Positions 26,598-35,751 of a DNA stretch of 64,000 bases are shown here, in pieces. Under the pieces are notes generated by a model. That model was not told where the DNA came from. It ran no database searches and saw nothing but the letters and a program-made list of their open reading frames with translations. The first letter of the stretch is position 1. Each line of letters starts with the position of its first letter. Where the stretch lies: NCBI RefSeq assembly GCF_017309385.1, contig NZ_JAFJMJ010000003.1:248001-312000 (forward strand). Direction: 5' to 3'. Source of the stretch: Amycolatopsis sp. 195334CR (lineage in GTDB: Bacteria; Actinomycetota; Actinomycetes; Mycobacteriales; Pseudonocardiaceae). The position numbers were made by a program, and so were the translations under genes.

Positions 26598-26852
26598 CGG
26601 TCGCACTGGCACGACACCAACAAGGCCCCGGTCACACCGGCACGACCACCGACAAGAGCTCGGTCACACCGGCACGACCACCGCCAAGGACTCGGTCACA
26701 CCGGCACGACCACCGCCAAGGACTCGGTCACACCGGCACGACCACCGCCAAGGACTCGGTCACACCGGCACGACCACCGCCAAGGACTCGGTCACGCTGG
26801 CACGACCACCGGCAAGGGCTCGGTCGCACTGGCACGACCGCCGAACAAATCG
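26598..26852. repeat. Tandem array of eight 32-bp units (iteron-like)
   Basis: Units begin at 26598, 26629, 26661, 26693, 26725, 26757, 26789 and 26821. The four units from 26661 to 26788 are identical, and the outer ones diverge progressively. Each contains GGTCACACCGGCACGACC, an imperfect dyad with GGTC/GACC ends and a CCGG centre. The 32-bp period is about three helical turns, which puts all dyads on one DNA face. There are no spacers, so it is not CRISPR. It fills most of the 358-bp divergent gap between the winged-helix and LysE genes. Confidence 0.9.
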
Positions 26853-26877
26853 GGTGCTCGTGCCGGTCGCCGCCGGT

Positions 26878-26883
26878 TAACCT
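26878..26883 (+). promoter_or_regulatory. -10 element, leaderless start of the LysE gene
   Basis: TAACCT ends 5 bases before ATG 26889, directly after the tandem array, so anything bound to the array would sit next to the promoter. Confidence 0.35.
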
Positions 26884-26888
26884 CCGGC

Positions 26889-27533
26889 ATGGTTTCCGCC
26901 AGCCACTTCGCCGCCTTCGCGGCGCTCACCTTCCTGATGGTCATCGTGCCGGGTCCCAGCGTGCTGTTCACCATCAGCCGCGCGCTCACGGCCGGGCGCC
27001 GCGACGCGCTGCTCACCGTCCTCGGCAACGCCACCGGGGTGTACCTGCAGGTCATCGGCGTGGCGTTCGGGCTGGGCGCGCTCGTGGAGAGCTCGGCGGC
27101 GGTGTTCACCGCGATCAAGTTCGCCGGTGCCGCCTACCTGGTCTACCTGGGCGTGCAGGCCTTCCGGCACCGCAAGTCGCTGGCCGAGGCCTTCGACGGC
27201 GCGGTGCCCGCCACCCGCGCGCCGGTGTGGCGCCTGCTCCGCGACGGCCTGGTGGTCGGCTTCGCGAACCCGAAGTCGATCGTGTTCCTCGCCGCCGTGC
27301 TGCCGCAGTTCGTCGACGCCGGCGCGGGCTCGGCGCAGGCCCAGATGCTCGTCCTGGGCATCCTCCTGCCGGTGACCGCGCTGCTGTGCGACTCGGCGTG
27401 GGCCTTCGTCGCCGGGACCGCGCGCTCCTGGTTCGCCGGTTCACCGCGGCGCCTCGCCATGATCGGCGGCACCGGCGGGCTGGTGATGATCGGTCTCGGC
27501 ACCAGCCTCGCCGTCACCGGCCGCAAGGACTGA
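26889..27533 (+). CDS. LysE family exporter
   Basis: A 214-residue membrane protein with about six helices, of the LysE/RhtB amino acid exporter family. The first helix and loop FLMVIVPGPSVLFTISRAL contain the family PGP motif, followed by GRRDALLTVLGNATGV, AGAAYLVYLGVQAFRHRKS and FANPKSIVFLAAVLPQFV. The substrate (basic amino acid, homoserine or other) cannot be told from sequence. ATG 26889 follows a TAACCT element by 5 bases. The gene is convergent with the GNAT gene, one base separating the two stop codons. Confidence 0.9.
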   Translation: MVSASHFAAFAALTFLMVIVPGPSVLFTISRALTAGRRDALLTVLGNATGVYLQVIGVAFGLGALVESSAAVFTAIKFAGAAYLVYLGVQAFRHRKSLAEAFDGAVPATRAPVWRLLRDGLVVGFANPKSIVFLAAVLPQFVDAGAGSAQAQMLVLGILLPVTALLCDSAWAFVAGTARSWFAGSPRRLAMIGGTGGLVMIGLGTSLAVTGRKD

Positions 27534-27534
27534 C

Positions 27535-28125
27535 TCAGGCGGGCTCGCGCCACATCGGGTGGAACGGCGGGCCGTCCGGCAGATAGAACGGGGCCCGGCG
27601 CGCGTAACCCTCCCGCTCGTACAACGCGGCCGCCCGCAGGCTGCTCGCCTCCAGGTAGGCCGGGGTCCCCGCGGCGTCCAGCCGCGCGTGGTGGTGCCGC
27701 AGCAACGCGGTGCCGAGGCCCCGCCCCTGCGCGTCCGGGTGCACCGCCAGGAACGCCAGGTGGTGGTGCGGCTCGTGCGGGTGGTGGGCCTCGAAGGCGT
27801 CGTCCAACGCGCTGAACCGGTCGGTGTACGGCCCGCACGCCGCCAGCAGCCGCGCGTCGTAGTCCGGCGGCGGTGGCAGCTCCACGCCCTCCTCCTGCGG
27901 CAGCCACACCGCGGCGGCGCGGTCGCCGATCCGGTCGACGTGGCCGTGCGCGAGCACGTGCTCGACCAGGATGCGGAAGTTCGCGGCCAGCGTCGCCCGG
28001 CGCGGGGCCGGGTCGGGGACCAGCCAGCGCGACACGTCCAACGGCTCGAACGCGGTGGCGATCAGGCCCGCGAGCTCACCCGCCTCGGACGCGCGGGCGC
28101 GGCGGATTTCGGCGAGGCCGGTCAC
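27535..28125 (-). CDS. GNAT family N-acetyltransferase
   Basis: A 196-residue acetyltransferase. The acetyl-CoA-binding motif A is LAFLAVHPDAQGRGLGTALLRHHHARLDA, here with the Q-G-R-G-L-G loop, followed by the motif B region AYLEASSLRAAALYEREGYARR. Its acceptor substrate is unknown. The GTG start at 28125 overlaps the permease stop by 4 bases (GTGA), so it is coupled to the amino-acid permease gene and may act on a related small molecule. Confidence 0.88.
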   Translation of the reverse strand: MTGLAEIRRARASEAGELAGLIATAFEPLDVSRWLVPDPAPRRATLAANFRILVEHVLAHGHVDRIGDRAAAVWLPQEEGVELPPPPDYDARLLAACGPYTDRFSALDDAFEAHHPHEPHHHLAFLAVHPDAQGRGLGTALLRHHHARLDAAGTPAYLEASSLRAAALYEREGYARRAPFYLPDGPPFHPMWREPA

Positions 28126-29630
28126 AGGCGGGTCCCCCGGTACTCCTCGCCGGAAGCCGAGCCGGTCAGCGAGGCCGGGCTCTTCGCACCCAGCCCGATC
28201 GCGGCGTACACCAGCGGCCGCCGGATGCGCAGCACCAGCGCCCACAGCACGCCCGCGAGCCCGGCCAGGCCGTAGATCGTCGGCACCAGCCACGGCAGCG
28301 GCGACTCCGGCGGCGTGCCCAGCAGCGTGCCGAAGTTGGCCAGCACCAGCACGAGCACCACCAGCACGGCGATCGAGGCCAGCGCGGGCGCGATCAGCCG
28401 CCGCCACAGGTTCTCCCCCGACGGCTGCCGCGCGAAGAACAGGCCCACGGCGAACGAGGTGGCCACGATCAGCACCAGGATGCCGAGCCCGCCGGAGGTG
28501 CCGCCCCAGTAGAACAGGTGCACCAGCGGATCCCAGTCCGCCAGCGCGAACAGCCCGATCACCACCAGCCCGACCGCGCTCTGGATGACCGAACCGGCCA
28601 CCGGCGAACCGGTGCGCGGCGAGGTGCGCCCCAGCACCGCGGGCAGCACGCGCTCCCGGCCGAGCGCGAACATGTACCGGGCGATGGTGTTGTGGAAGGA
28701 GATCATCGCGGCCAGGATGCTGGTCACGAACAGCACCCGGCCCGCGGTGGCCAGCCCGTTCCCGAGCTGGGAGTTCGCCAGCGTGAACAGCAGTTCCGAG
28801 CTCTGCGACCGCGACTCCCCGACGATGTTCTCCGGCCCGGTCGCCACGCTCATCGCCCACGAGGCGAACGCGTAGAGCCCGCCGATCGCGGCCAGCGAGA
28901 CGTAGGTCGCCACGGCGATCGTGCGCCGCGGGTTGCGGACCTCCTCGCTGAACACCACCGAGGATTCGAACCCGGTGAAACCGAGCACGGCCAGCGCCAG
29001 GATCGCCCCCGCGCCGGGGCCGAACAGCTCGGCCGGGGCCAGCGTGTCGAAGGTGACCTCACCGCCGGCCGGGTTCGCCAGGTTGGACACGCTGTAGACC
29101 ATGATCACCGCCACCTCGGCGAGCAGCAGCACGGCCAGCACCTTGCCGTTGATGTCCACGTGCTGCAGCCCGAGCACGGCCACCACCAGCCAGGACACCA
29201 GCGCGAACACCCACCACGCCAGCTCCACGCCGAACCACTCGGAGACCAGCGGCGCCGCCGCCGCGCCCGCCGCGCCGTACAGCCCGACCTGCAGCAGGTT
29301 GTAGGACAGCAGCGCGATCCAGGACGCCCCCACGCCGAACGGCTTGCCCAGCCCGCGGCTGACGAACCCGTAGAACGCGCCGGCGATCGCCACGTGCCGC
29401 GCCATCGCCACGTAGCCGACCGAGAACAGCGCCAGCACCACCGCGACGAAGACGAACGCCACCGGGATGCCGATCAGGCCGGTGGTGGCGTAGCCGGTGG
29501 TGACCACGCCGGCCACCACGGTCAGCGGGGTGGCGGCGCTGATCACGAAGAACACCACGGCCGAAGCGCCGAGCCGGTCCGAGGCCAGTGCCTGGGAAAC
29601 GGGACTGGGTCTGGCTGGTCGATCGTTCAT
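28122..29630 (-). CDS. APC superfamily amino acid permease
   Basis: A 502-residue permease with about 12 to 14 hydrophobic helices, of the amino acid-polyamine-organocation superfamily. Helix 1 has ASAVVFFVISAATPLTVVAG and helix 6 ILALAVLGFTGFESSVVFSEE, typical of the family. The substrate is not predictable by eye. It lies between the GPP34 gene (34 bases upstream) and the GNAT gene (overlapping stop/start), so all three probably form one transcript. Confidence 0.9.
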   Translation of the reverse strand: MNDRPARPSPVSQALASDRLGASAVVFFVISAATPLTVVAGVVTTGYATTGLIGIPVAFVFVAVVLALFSVGYVAMARHVAIAGAFYGFVSRGLGKPFGVGASWIALLSYNLLQVGLYGAAGAAAAPLVSEWFGVELAWWVFALVSWLVVAVLGLQHVDINGKVLAVLLLAEVAVIMVYSVSNLANPAGGEVTFDTLAPAELFGPGAGAILALAVLGFTGFESSVVFSEEVRNPRRTIAVATYVSLAAIGGLYAFASWAMSVATGPENIVGESRSQSSELLFTLANSQLGNGLATAGRVLFVTSILAAMISFHNTIARYMFALGRERVLPAVLGRTSPRTGSPVAGSVIQSAVGLVVIGLFALADWDPLVHLFYWGGTSGGLGILVLIVATSFAVGLFFARQPSGENLWRRLIAPALASIAVLVVLVLVLANFGTLLGTPPESPLPWLVPTIYGLAGLAGVLWALVLRIRRPLVYAAIGLGAKSPASLTGSASGEEYRGTRL

Positions 29631-29664
29631 CGCAGCAACTCCCTGTGGCGGTGGGGACCTTGAC

Positions 29665-30294
29665 CTACATGCGGTGGTGGAGCACGGCGTCGCCGACGGC
29701 CGTCTCGGTTTCCAGCACGAGCACCCGCAGCGGCGCGGGCAGCTCGATGATCAGCCGCTCCAGGTACTGCCGGGCCTCCGGCGAAGCGGTGTAGAAGACG
29801 TAGCGGTCCAGCCCGGTGGCGATGACCAGCCCGGCCAGCACGATGTCGCCGGGTTCGACCGGGTCGAGCCGCGCGACCGGCCCGGCCAGGCGGGCGGCGG
29901 GCCAGGCAGCGGCGTTGATGTCGACCGGCTCGTAGGTGTCCGGCCGCCACGGGAACCGCGACTTGAGCACGCGCAGCTGGCCGCTGCCGAGCAGCCGCCG
30001 CGCGACCGATTCGTAGGCGTCGCGGCCGAGGTAGCGCAGCCAGTCCCGGACCACCCGGGTCTCCGGTTCGGCGACCATGTCCCGCAGCGCCGGGCCGAGC
30101 ACCTCGCAGCGCGGCAGGCGCGGGTCGAGCACGCGCACGCGCCCGTGCTCGACGGTGATCCGCCCGGCCAGCAGCAGTTCCGCCAGCACCGCGCCGGCGA
30201 GCCCGAACCCGGCGGCGCGCTCGTTCAGCCGCCGTTTCCCGGTGCGATCGTCGTGCGCGAGGAAAAACAGATCATCGGCGAGCGGAGCGGTCAC
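29665..30294 (-). CDS. GPP34 (GOLPH3-like) family protein
   Basis: A 209-residue soluble protein. The opening LADDLFFLAHDDRTGKRR and the AVLAELLLAGRITVEHGRVRVLD segment are characteristic of the bacterial GPP34 family, related to eukaryotic GOLPH3/VPS74 phosphoinositide-binding Golgi proteins. The family is expanded in Actinobacteria and its role there is unknown. The GTG at 30294 has GGAGCG upstream. It heads the GPP34-permease-GNAT cluster and follows the SMC-like gene in the same direction across 198 bases. Confidence 0.88.
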   Translation of the reverse strand: MTAPLADDLFFLAHDDRTGKRRLNERAAGFGLAGAVLAELLLAGRITVEHGRVRVLDPRLPRCEVLGPALRDMVAEPETRVVRDWLRYLGRDAYESVARRLLGSGQLRVLKSRFPWRPDTYEPVDINAAAWPAARLAGPVARLDPVEPGDIVLAGLVIATGLDRYVFYTASPEARQYLERLIIELPAPLRVLVLETETAVGDAVLHHRM

Positions 30295-30410
30295 CGTTTT
30301 CGCTCCGTGGCGGCGTCCATTCCCGCTGCGGCCGGAATCACTGCTGGTGTTCTCCCCGTATCAGGCGTTGGCCGCTCTGGCCGCGAAACCGTGCCGGACG
30401 GTAGCGCCGC

Positions 30411-30426
30411 TGCCGGTAAACCGGCA
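30411..30426. other. Short palindrome between the SMC gene and the GPP34 gene
   Basis: TGCCGGT and ACCGGCA flank two A residues in the 198-bp gap. It could be a weak terminator for the SMC operon or an operator for the GPP34 operon; the sequence does not decide. Confidence 0.3.
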
Positions 30427-30492
30427 AGGGCACGCCCTGATCTTGACCCGTTTGCCTGAAGACCTGGGGAGGGTCAGCGCAATTCCGGCGGT

Positions 30493-33400
30493 TCAGCCGC
30501 CGCGGACGAACATGCGGGCCGCGGAAAGCCGCGCTGTGCCATCCGGCTCACCGAGTTCGTCCACTTCGCGGCGGATGGTCGCGTCCACCGAAAGGTACTT
30601 GCGGCCCGCCCGGAGGTCCGCGTCATTGCGCAACCGCACGATGAGCGGGAATTCGCTGAGCGCGCCGGCGTCGAACAGCCCGGTGGTGTAGATCAACTGC
30701 ACGCCGAGCGCGTCGGCCACCGCGCGCTGCAGTTCCAGCAGATATCCGGCCGAGGCCCGGCCGATCGGATTGTCCAGGAACAGCACGCCGGAATGGCGGC
30801 TGCGCAGCCTGCCGCGGTTGTTCGCCCGCAGCGCGGCCAGCGTGCAGTAGAGGATGATGGCCGCGGTCAGCTGCTGCCCGCCGGAGAACACGTCCCTGAT
30901 CTCGGAGACCCGCTGGCGTTCGGTCCGCAGCACCGAATCCGGTTTGAGCATGTCCACCCGGAAGCCCTTGGGCACCGCGGCCTGCACCGAGCGCAGCAGC
31001 AGGGACATGCCGTCGCGCTTGACGTCGCGGCCGTCGCTGGTCTTGCCGACGGCGGCCTCGTCGACCACCTCGCCGAGGCGTTCGGCGAGCACGTTGTCCT
31101 CGAGTTCGGTGAACCGGATGCGCAGAAACTCCTGCCCGGACCAGTCACCGAGGCCGTCGGGCAGCCGCGAAACGCGCTGGGCCGAGCGCAGCGTGCGCAA
31201 CGCGCCGTCGACCATGCCCTGCAGGCGCGAAACGATGCCGGAGCGGTGGCGGTCGATCTGCGCGAGGTCGTCGGTGAGCGTGCGCAGGCGGGGGCGCAGC
31301 GCTTCGGCCCATTCCGCGGCGTGCGCGGGCAGGCTGTCCCGTTTGACGGAAATGACCTGCTGCCGGACCGGCGTGCTGAGCTTCTCGAACCGTTTCTCGG
31401 TGGCGTACTGCGCCAGCGCGTCAGCTTGTTCCCGGACGCGTTTCTCGGCGTGCTCGACCGCTTCCTTCGCGCCGGTCCAGGTCGAATTGAGCGAGTTGTA
31501 CCTGGCGCGCGCCGACTCGAGGTCGCCGTCGTAAATCCGGCCGGGGTCGCCGTCCGGAACGAGGTTCGCCATCGATTCGGCGAGCAGGCCGAAACCGGCC
31601 GAGGAATTCTTCGCGGATTCGAAAGTTTCGGCGGCGTCGGCGCGCTGCCGGGTGAGGTCCTCCCATTTGCGCGCGGCGGCGGAAACCTCCACCCCGGCCG
31701 CGTCGATCAGTTCCCGGCCGTGGTCGACGTCGCGCGGGCGGTCGTGGGAATCGGCCGACCCGCTCTGGCGCGGCAATTGCTCGAGTTCGGCCTTGCGGGT
31801 GGCGACCAGCGCGATCACCTCGGCGCGCTCCTCCTCCAGCGCGGCGACCGCGCGCCCGGCCCTGGCCTGCGCGGCGGACCGGGCCGAAGCGTCGGAACCG
31901 TCCGGGGTTTCGAGCAGTTCGGTGGCCCGGGCCCGGACCGGGGCGTCCAGTGCCTCGATCGCCGCGTGGGCATTCGCCTCGGCGCTTTCCGCCTGCTCCA
32001 GTTCAGCACGCAGGTCGCTGCCGACCTCGACCTTGGCGTAGGCCTCGGCGGCGGAGGCGAAGGTGCGGCGCAGCGCGTCCACCGGCTCGGCCGGGGTTTC
32101 GTCCGCCTCGCTCACCGAACCGGCACCGGGCACCTCGGCGAGTTCGGACCGCGCCCCGGACGCGGTGCGCCGGTGCCCGTCGGCGGTGCGTTGTTCCTCA
32201 CCGGCCTGCTCGCGCAGTTTCGCCGCTTTGGCGCCGGATTCCTTCGCCTGCGACTCGGCCCGTTCGACGATCTCGCGCGCGTGCTCGGCTTCTTCGGTCC
32301 ACTGTGGAATCTTGGCCGCGCGGGCGGCCAATGCGTCGAGACGCCGCGCACGGTCCTCGGCGGTGGACAACGCGGCACGCAGGTCGGGCACGCGCTCGCG
32401 CAGCGAAACCCGCTTGGCGGTGAGCCGTTCCAGCTCGGTGTTCGCCGCCGTCAGCGCCTTCTCCGCGTTGTCGCGGGCGGTGATCGCGGACTGGGCGCGC
32501 TCGGCGAGGTTCGCCAGCGCCCCGGGCGGGTAGTCCTCGCGCCAGGTGGTCAGTTTCCACGACAGGGCGCCGTCGGCGGCCAGCGATTCGTCCAAAGCGG
32601 ACAGTCGACGGAGGCGCGTCGCGTGCCGTTCGGCGACGGCGCGGCGTTCGGCGTCAGCGGCGTCCTCGTCGTACATCGCCGGGTTGGGCGGTACCAGGAA
32701 GTCGACGCCCTCCGGCGGGTCAGCGTTCTTTTCGGCCGCGGTGTTGACGGCGGCCGTGGTGCCGACCGCGATCATCGCGCTCGGCAGCAGCTTGAGGCCG
32801 GTGAGCACCTCCCGAGCCCGATCCACCTGCGACGGCTCGTTGAGCAGCACCCCGGAAACCAGTTGCGGCGCACGGGAAAGCACCACCGCGCGCTTCTTCG
32901 CATCCAGTTTGGACAGATAACGCCAGCCCGACCACGCGGTGATCCCAGCCGATTCGAGCGCGTCGAGCGCCGCCTGCACCTCTTCCGGCGGCGGCAGCAG
33001 CCCGCCCGAGCCCAGTGCGGCGAGAATGCGCTCGTCGGCGGATTCGGCCATGCGCAAGGAAGTCTGCTCGCGTTCCGCGGTCGCACGCGCCTCGCGCAGA
33101 CGGTCGGTCAGCGACGGGACGTCGGTCTCCAGCTGGACGTCGTCGGTGCCGAGCAGTTCGACGAACCGGGGTTCCGCGGCGAGGCTGTCGGTCCGGCGGT
33201 TGGCGCGGTCCAGTTCCTCAGCGGCGCGCTCGTGCCGGTCACGCGCGGAACCGGCGGCCTGGTGCGCCTCGTTCGCGATCGCTTGCGCCGCACCGAGTTC
33301 CTCGGAGACGGTCTCCAGTTCGGCCTCGCGGTTGGCCAGTTCCGAAGCCGCGGACTCGGCGGTCGCGCGCGCCAGCCGCGCGCTTTCGGCGATCTCGGCG

Positions 33401-34938
33401 GCATCGGTCAGCAGCCCCTCGCGGACCGCTTCGGCGCCCTCCGCCCGCACTTCGGCGATGCGCCCGGCGAGGCCGTCGGCTTCGGCGCGTCGCGTCGCCG
33501 CGGTCGAGGTGGCTTCGTCGCGATCGGACTGCGCGCGTTCGGCCTCGGCCAGCAACGCCTGCGCCGCCTTGTCGGCCGCGTCCGCCTGCTGCTGCGCGTC
33601 CTTGGCCAGCGCGAGCAGACCACGCGCGAACGCCGTCGCGGCGGCGTTCTTCGCCTCCAGCGCGGGCTGCGCCTTCTGCTCGCGGGTACCGACCAGCTCA
33701 CGGATGTCGCGTGCCTTGCGCGTGGCGTTGAGGTGCGCGAGCACCGTGGTGGTCTCGCGCCAGGCCTCGGCCTCGACCTTCGCCTCGGTGTACGACTCGT
33801 CGAGCCGCTTGCGTGCTTCGGTGGCCTCCTCCAGCAGCATTCCGGCGACCACGCGGCGCAGTTCGGTGACCCCGGCGGTCAGCCTGCGGTGATCGCCCTC
33901 GGCCAGCTTCTCCGCGGTCTTGAGTTCCTCGACGTGTGCTTCGAGCACCTCGAGGCGGTCGCTTTCCACCTTCTCGCGCGCGGCGATCATCCCGGCCAGT
34001 TCGGCCAGCTCGGCGCGGGCCGTCCCGGCGAGCTTGCGCGAGGCGGCGGCCAGCGATTCCTCGTCCGACAGCGGCCCGAGCAGTTCAAGCGCCCCGGCGA
34101 CGAAATCCCGTTCGGCCATCAGGTCGCCGCGCTGCGACAGGTTCTCCGAGTAGGTGGCCAGCACCTCGGCGAGTTCCTTCGGCTCGTCCTCCGACAGCAC
34201 CGCGCGCAGCAGGAACTCGGCGAACGCCTCGTCGGTGCCGAAGGCGAACGCGTCGGCCGCCTCGCCTTCACCGGCGTTCATCGCGCGCTGGTAGCGGAAC
34301 AGTTCGGTGTCCAGGCCGAGCTGGTCGAGCCTGCCGGTCCAGTCCACGTGCCGCCGCGTCCAGTACAGCTCCAGCTCGGGCGTGCCGGCGTGCGCCTTGG
34401 CCAGCCGTTCGTGGTACCCGGACAGGGTGAGCAGGCGGCCGTCCTCGGTCAGCGGCAGCGAGTCCAGGCCGAGCGAGGTGGTCGGGCGGAAGCAGTACCA
34501 GGAGTCGATCAGGTTCGCCGGATCGGAGGACACCACGTGCCCGCGCCACTCCGAGGCCTTCCCGGTGATCACGCGCTCGCCGGTCTCGGTGTGCTGCCAC
34601 TCCAGCACCACGTGCGCGACGTCCTTGCCGGCCACGAACTTCTCCAGCACCCGGGTGCTGGTGGTGCCGACCACCTGCCGCCGTCCCGGCAGCATCACCG
34701 AGAAGATCAGCTTGATCAGCACCGACTTGCCGCCGCCGTTCTCCAGGAACAGCACGCTCGCCGGCGAGGGCCGGCGCACCGGGCCGGTCTCGCCGGAGTG
34801 GATGCCCGCGGCGAACAACGCGTCCTGGCGCGGGGTGGTCACCGGCGCGCCGACGCCGCTGAAGTCCAGCACCACGTCCTGGTAGCGGGCACCGGCCGGG
34901 CCGACCGAATGCAGGCGCACGCGTGAAAGCTCATACAT
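30493..34938 (-). CDS. SMC/MukB-like ATPase of an MksBEF (Wadjet JetC-like) complex
   Basis: A 1481-residue SMC-type protein. Walker A ENGGGKS is at residues 66-72; a very long Ala/Glu/Arg/Leu-rich coiled-coil region (~270-1240) with a central hinge-like part follows; the ABC signature FSGGQ is at 1351-1355 and Walker B VLFLDN at 1385-1390. The residue after the Walker B Asp1389 is Asn1390, where most SMC proteins have the catalytic Glu. It should dimerise and bind DNA with the two proteins encoded upstream (15-base gap to the MksE-like gene), as in MukBEF, MksBEF or Wadjet. No JetD/MksG-like TOPRIM nuclease gene is nearby. Confidence 0.85.
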   Translation of the reverse strand: MYELSRVRLHSVGPAGARYQDVVLDFSGVGAPVTTPRQDALFAAGIHSGETGPVRRPSPASVLFLENGGGKSVLIKLIFSVMLPGRRQVVGTTSTRVLEKFVAGKDVAHVVLEWQHTETGERVITGKASEWRGHVVSSDPANLIDSWYCFRPTTSLGLDSLPLTEDGRLLTLSGYHERLAKAHAGTPELELYWTRRHVDWTGRLDQLGLDTELFRYQRAMNAGEGEAADAFAFGTDEAFAEFLLRAVLSEDEPKELAEVLATYSENLSQRGDLMAERDFVAGALELLGPLSDEESLAAASRKLAGTARAELAELAGMIAAREKVESDRLEVLEAHVEELKTAEKLAEGDHRRLTAGVTELRRVVAGMLLEEATEARKRLDESYTEAKVEAEAWRETTTVLAHLNATRKARDIRELVGTREQKAQPALEAKNAAATAFARGLLALAKDAQQQADAADKAAQALLAEAERAQSDRDEATSTAATRRAEADGLAGRIAEVRAEGAEAVREGLLTDAAEIAESARLARATAESAASELANREAELETVSEELGAAQAIANEAHQAAGSARDRHERAAEELDRANRRTDSLAAEPRFVELLGTDDVQLETDVPSLTDRLREARATAEREQTSLRMAESADERILAALGSGGLLPPPEEVQAALDALESAGITAWSGWRYLSKLDAKKRAVVLSRAPQLVSGVLLNEPSQVDRAREVLTGLKLLPSAMIAVGTTAAVNTAAEKNADPPEGVDFLVPPNPAMYDEDAADAERRAVAERHATRLRRLSALDESLAADGALSWKLTTWREDYPPGALANLAERAQSAITARDNAEKALTAANTELERLTAKRVSLRERVPDLRAALSTAEDRARRLDALAARAAKIPQWTEEAEHAREIVERAESQAKESGAKAAKLREQAGEEQRTADGHRRTASGARSELAEVPGAGSVSEADETPAEPVDALRRTFASAAEAYAKVEVGSDLRAELEQAESAEANAHAAIEALDAPVRARATELLETPDGSDASARSAAQARAGRAVAALEEERAEVIALVATRKAELEQLPRQSGSADSHDRPRDVDHGRELIDAAGVEVSAAARKWEDLTRQRADAAETFESAKNSSAGFGLLAESMANLVPDGDPGRIYDGDLESARARYNSLNSTWTGAKEAVEHAEKRVREQADALAQYATEKRFEKLSTPVRQQVISVKRDSLPAHAAEWAEALRPRLRTLTDDLAQIDRHRSGIVSRLQGMVDGALRTLRSAQRVSRLPDGLGDWSGQEFLRIRFTELEDNVLAERLGEVVDEAAVGKTSDGRDVKRDGMSLLLRSVQAAVPKGFRVDMLKPDSVLRTERQRVSEIRDVFSGGQQLTAAIILYCTLAALRANNRGRLRSRHSGVLFLDNPIGRASAGYLLELQRAVADALGVQLIYTTGLFDAGALSEFPLIVRLRNDADLRAGRKYLSVDATIRREVDELGEPDGTARLSAARMFVRGG

Positions 34939-34953
34939 AGGTTGCTGTTCCCG

Positions 34954-35751
34954 TTACTGGAGGGTGTCCGAGATGGTCGCGCGCAGGCTGCCGCCGCCGT
35001 CGGCGACCTCGAGCACGCCGAGCGCCAGCAGCTCCTCGAAGGCCAGGTCGGCGGCCAGTTCGCGGACCTGGATCTGGTAGCGCGGGGTGGTCCGGTAGGT
35101 GCCGCCCTGCTCGGTGCTGACCTGCACCAGGAAGCCCTGGTCGGCGAGGAAGCGCAGGGCGCGGGCGACCATGCCGCGGGTGGTGTCGGGGGCGAGCCTG
35201 CCGTCCTTGGTCGCCGCGGCCGCCGGGCGGCGGGCGTAGGCGCGCCACGCCTGTTCCAGCTCGGGGGCGTCGGCCAGCGGGTCGTTGTTCGCCTCGGCGG
35301 CGGCCGCGCGGTCGTCGAGGATGCGGCAGGCCTCGCGGACCATGCCGTCGACCTGCTCGACGCTGACCCGGCCGATGTAGGTGTCGTTGGCCAGGTCGTC
35401 CGGGCGGGGGTAGCCGAGCGCGGCGACGGCCAGGTGGATCAGCCCGTGCAGCACCTTCTCGGTGTCGCGGCGCTCGCGGATCTTGCTCTGCCGCGCGTAG
35501 CTGTCCATCTTGATCTCGAACACCGACTCGTCGGTGGCCGCGAGCACCGCACCGGCGGCGGTGCTCACCTCCAGCACCATCAGCCCGAGCCCGGCCGCCA
35601 CCGCGTGGGTCAGCTGCTTGAACGCGCTGTCCTCGCCGTAGCGCCGGACCAGGTCGCCGTAGACCACGTCGCGGGCGGGCAGTTGCTTCGGCCGCATGCC
35701 GAACGAGATCAGCCTGGCCGCCGCTTCGGCGTCGTTGGTCAGTGCGCTCAC
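34954..35751 (-). CDS. MksE/JetB-like winged-helix partner of the SMC complex
   Basis: A 265-residue soluble protein. It is assigned mainly by position and size: it lies between a ~490-residue kleisin-like protein and a ~1480-residue SMC ATPase, the A-B-C order of Wadjet and MksFEB operons. The C-terminal half (ALRFLADQGFLVQVSTEQGG and FEELLALGVLEVAD) looks like tandem winged helices, as in MukE-type proteins. Its GTG overlaps the upstream gene stop by 4 bases (GTGA), and the SMC gene starts 15 bases after its stop. The family name is inferred; individual identity would need profile searching. Confidence 0.7.
   Translation of the reverse strand: MSALTNDAEAAARLISFGMRPKQLPARDVVYGDLVRRYGEDSAFKQLTHAVAAGLGLMVLEVSTAAGAVLAATDESVFEIKMDSYARQSKIRERRDTEKVLHGLIHLAVAALGYPRPDDLANDTYIGRVSVEQVDGMVREACRILDDRAAAAEANNDPLADAPELEQAWRAYARRPAAAATKDGRLAPDTTRGMVARALRFLADQGFLVQVSTEQGGTYRTTPRYQIQVRELAADLAFEELLALGVLEVADGGGSLRATISDTLQ

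Noticed and set aside
26598..26852. Resemblance of the 32-bp repeat array to a CRISPR array
   Set aside because: The units are directly contiguous, with no unique spacers and no cas genes nearby; it is a tandem repeat.
30793..34926. A 1377-codon open frame on the plus strand opposite the SMC-like gene
   Set aside because: It is the antisense shadow expected in high-G+C DNA: low-complexity translation, no motifs, and the minus strand encodes clear Walker A, FSGGQ and Walker B motifs.
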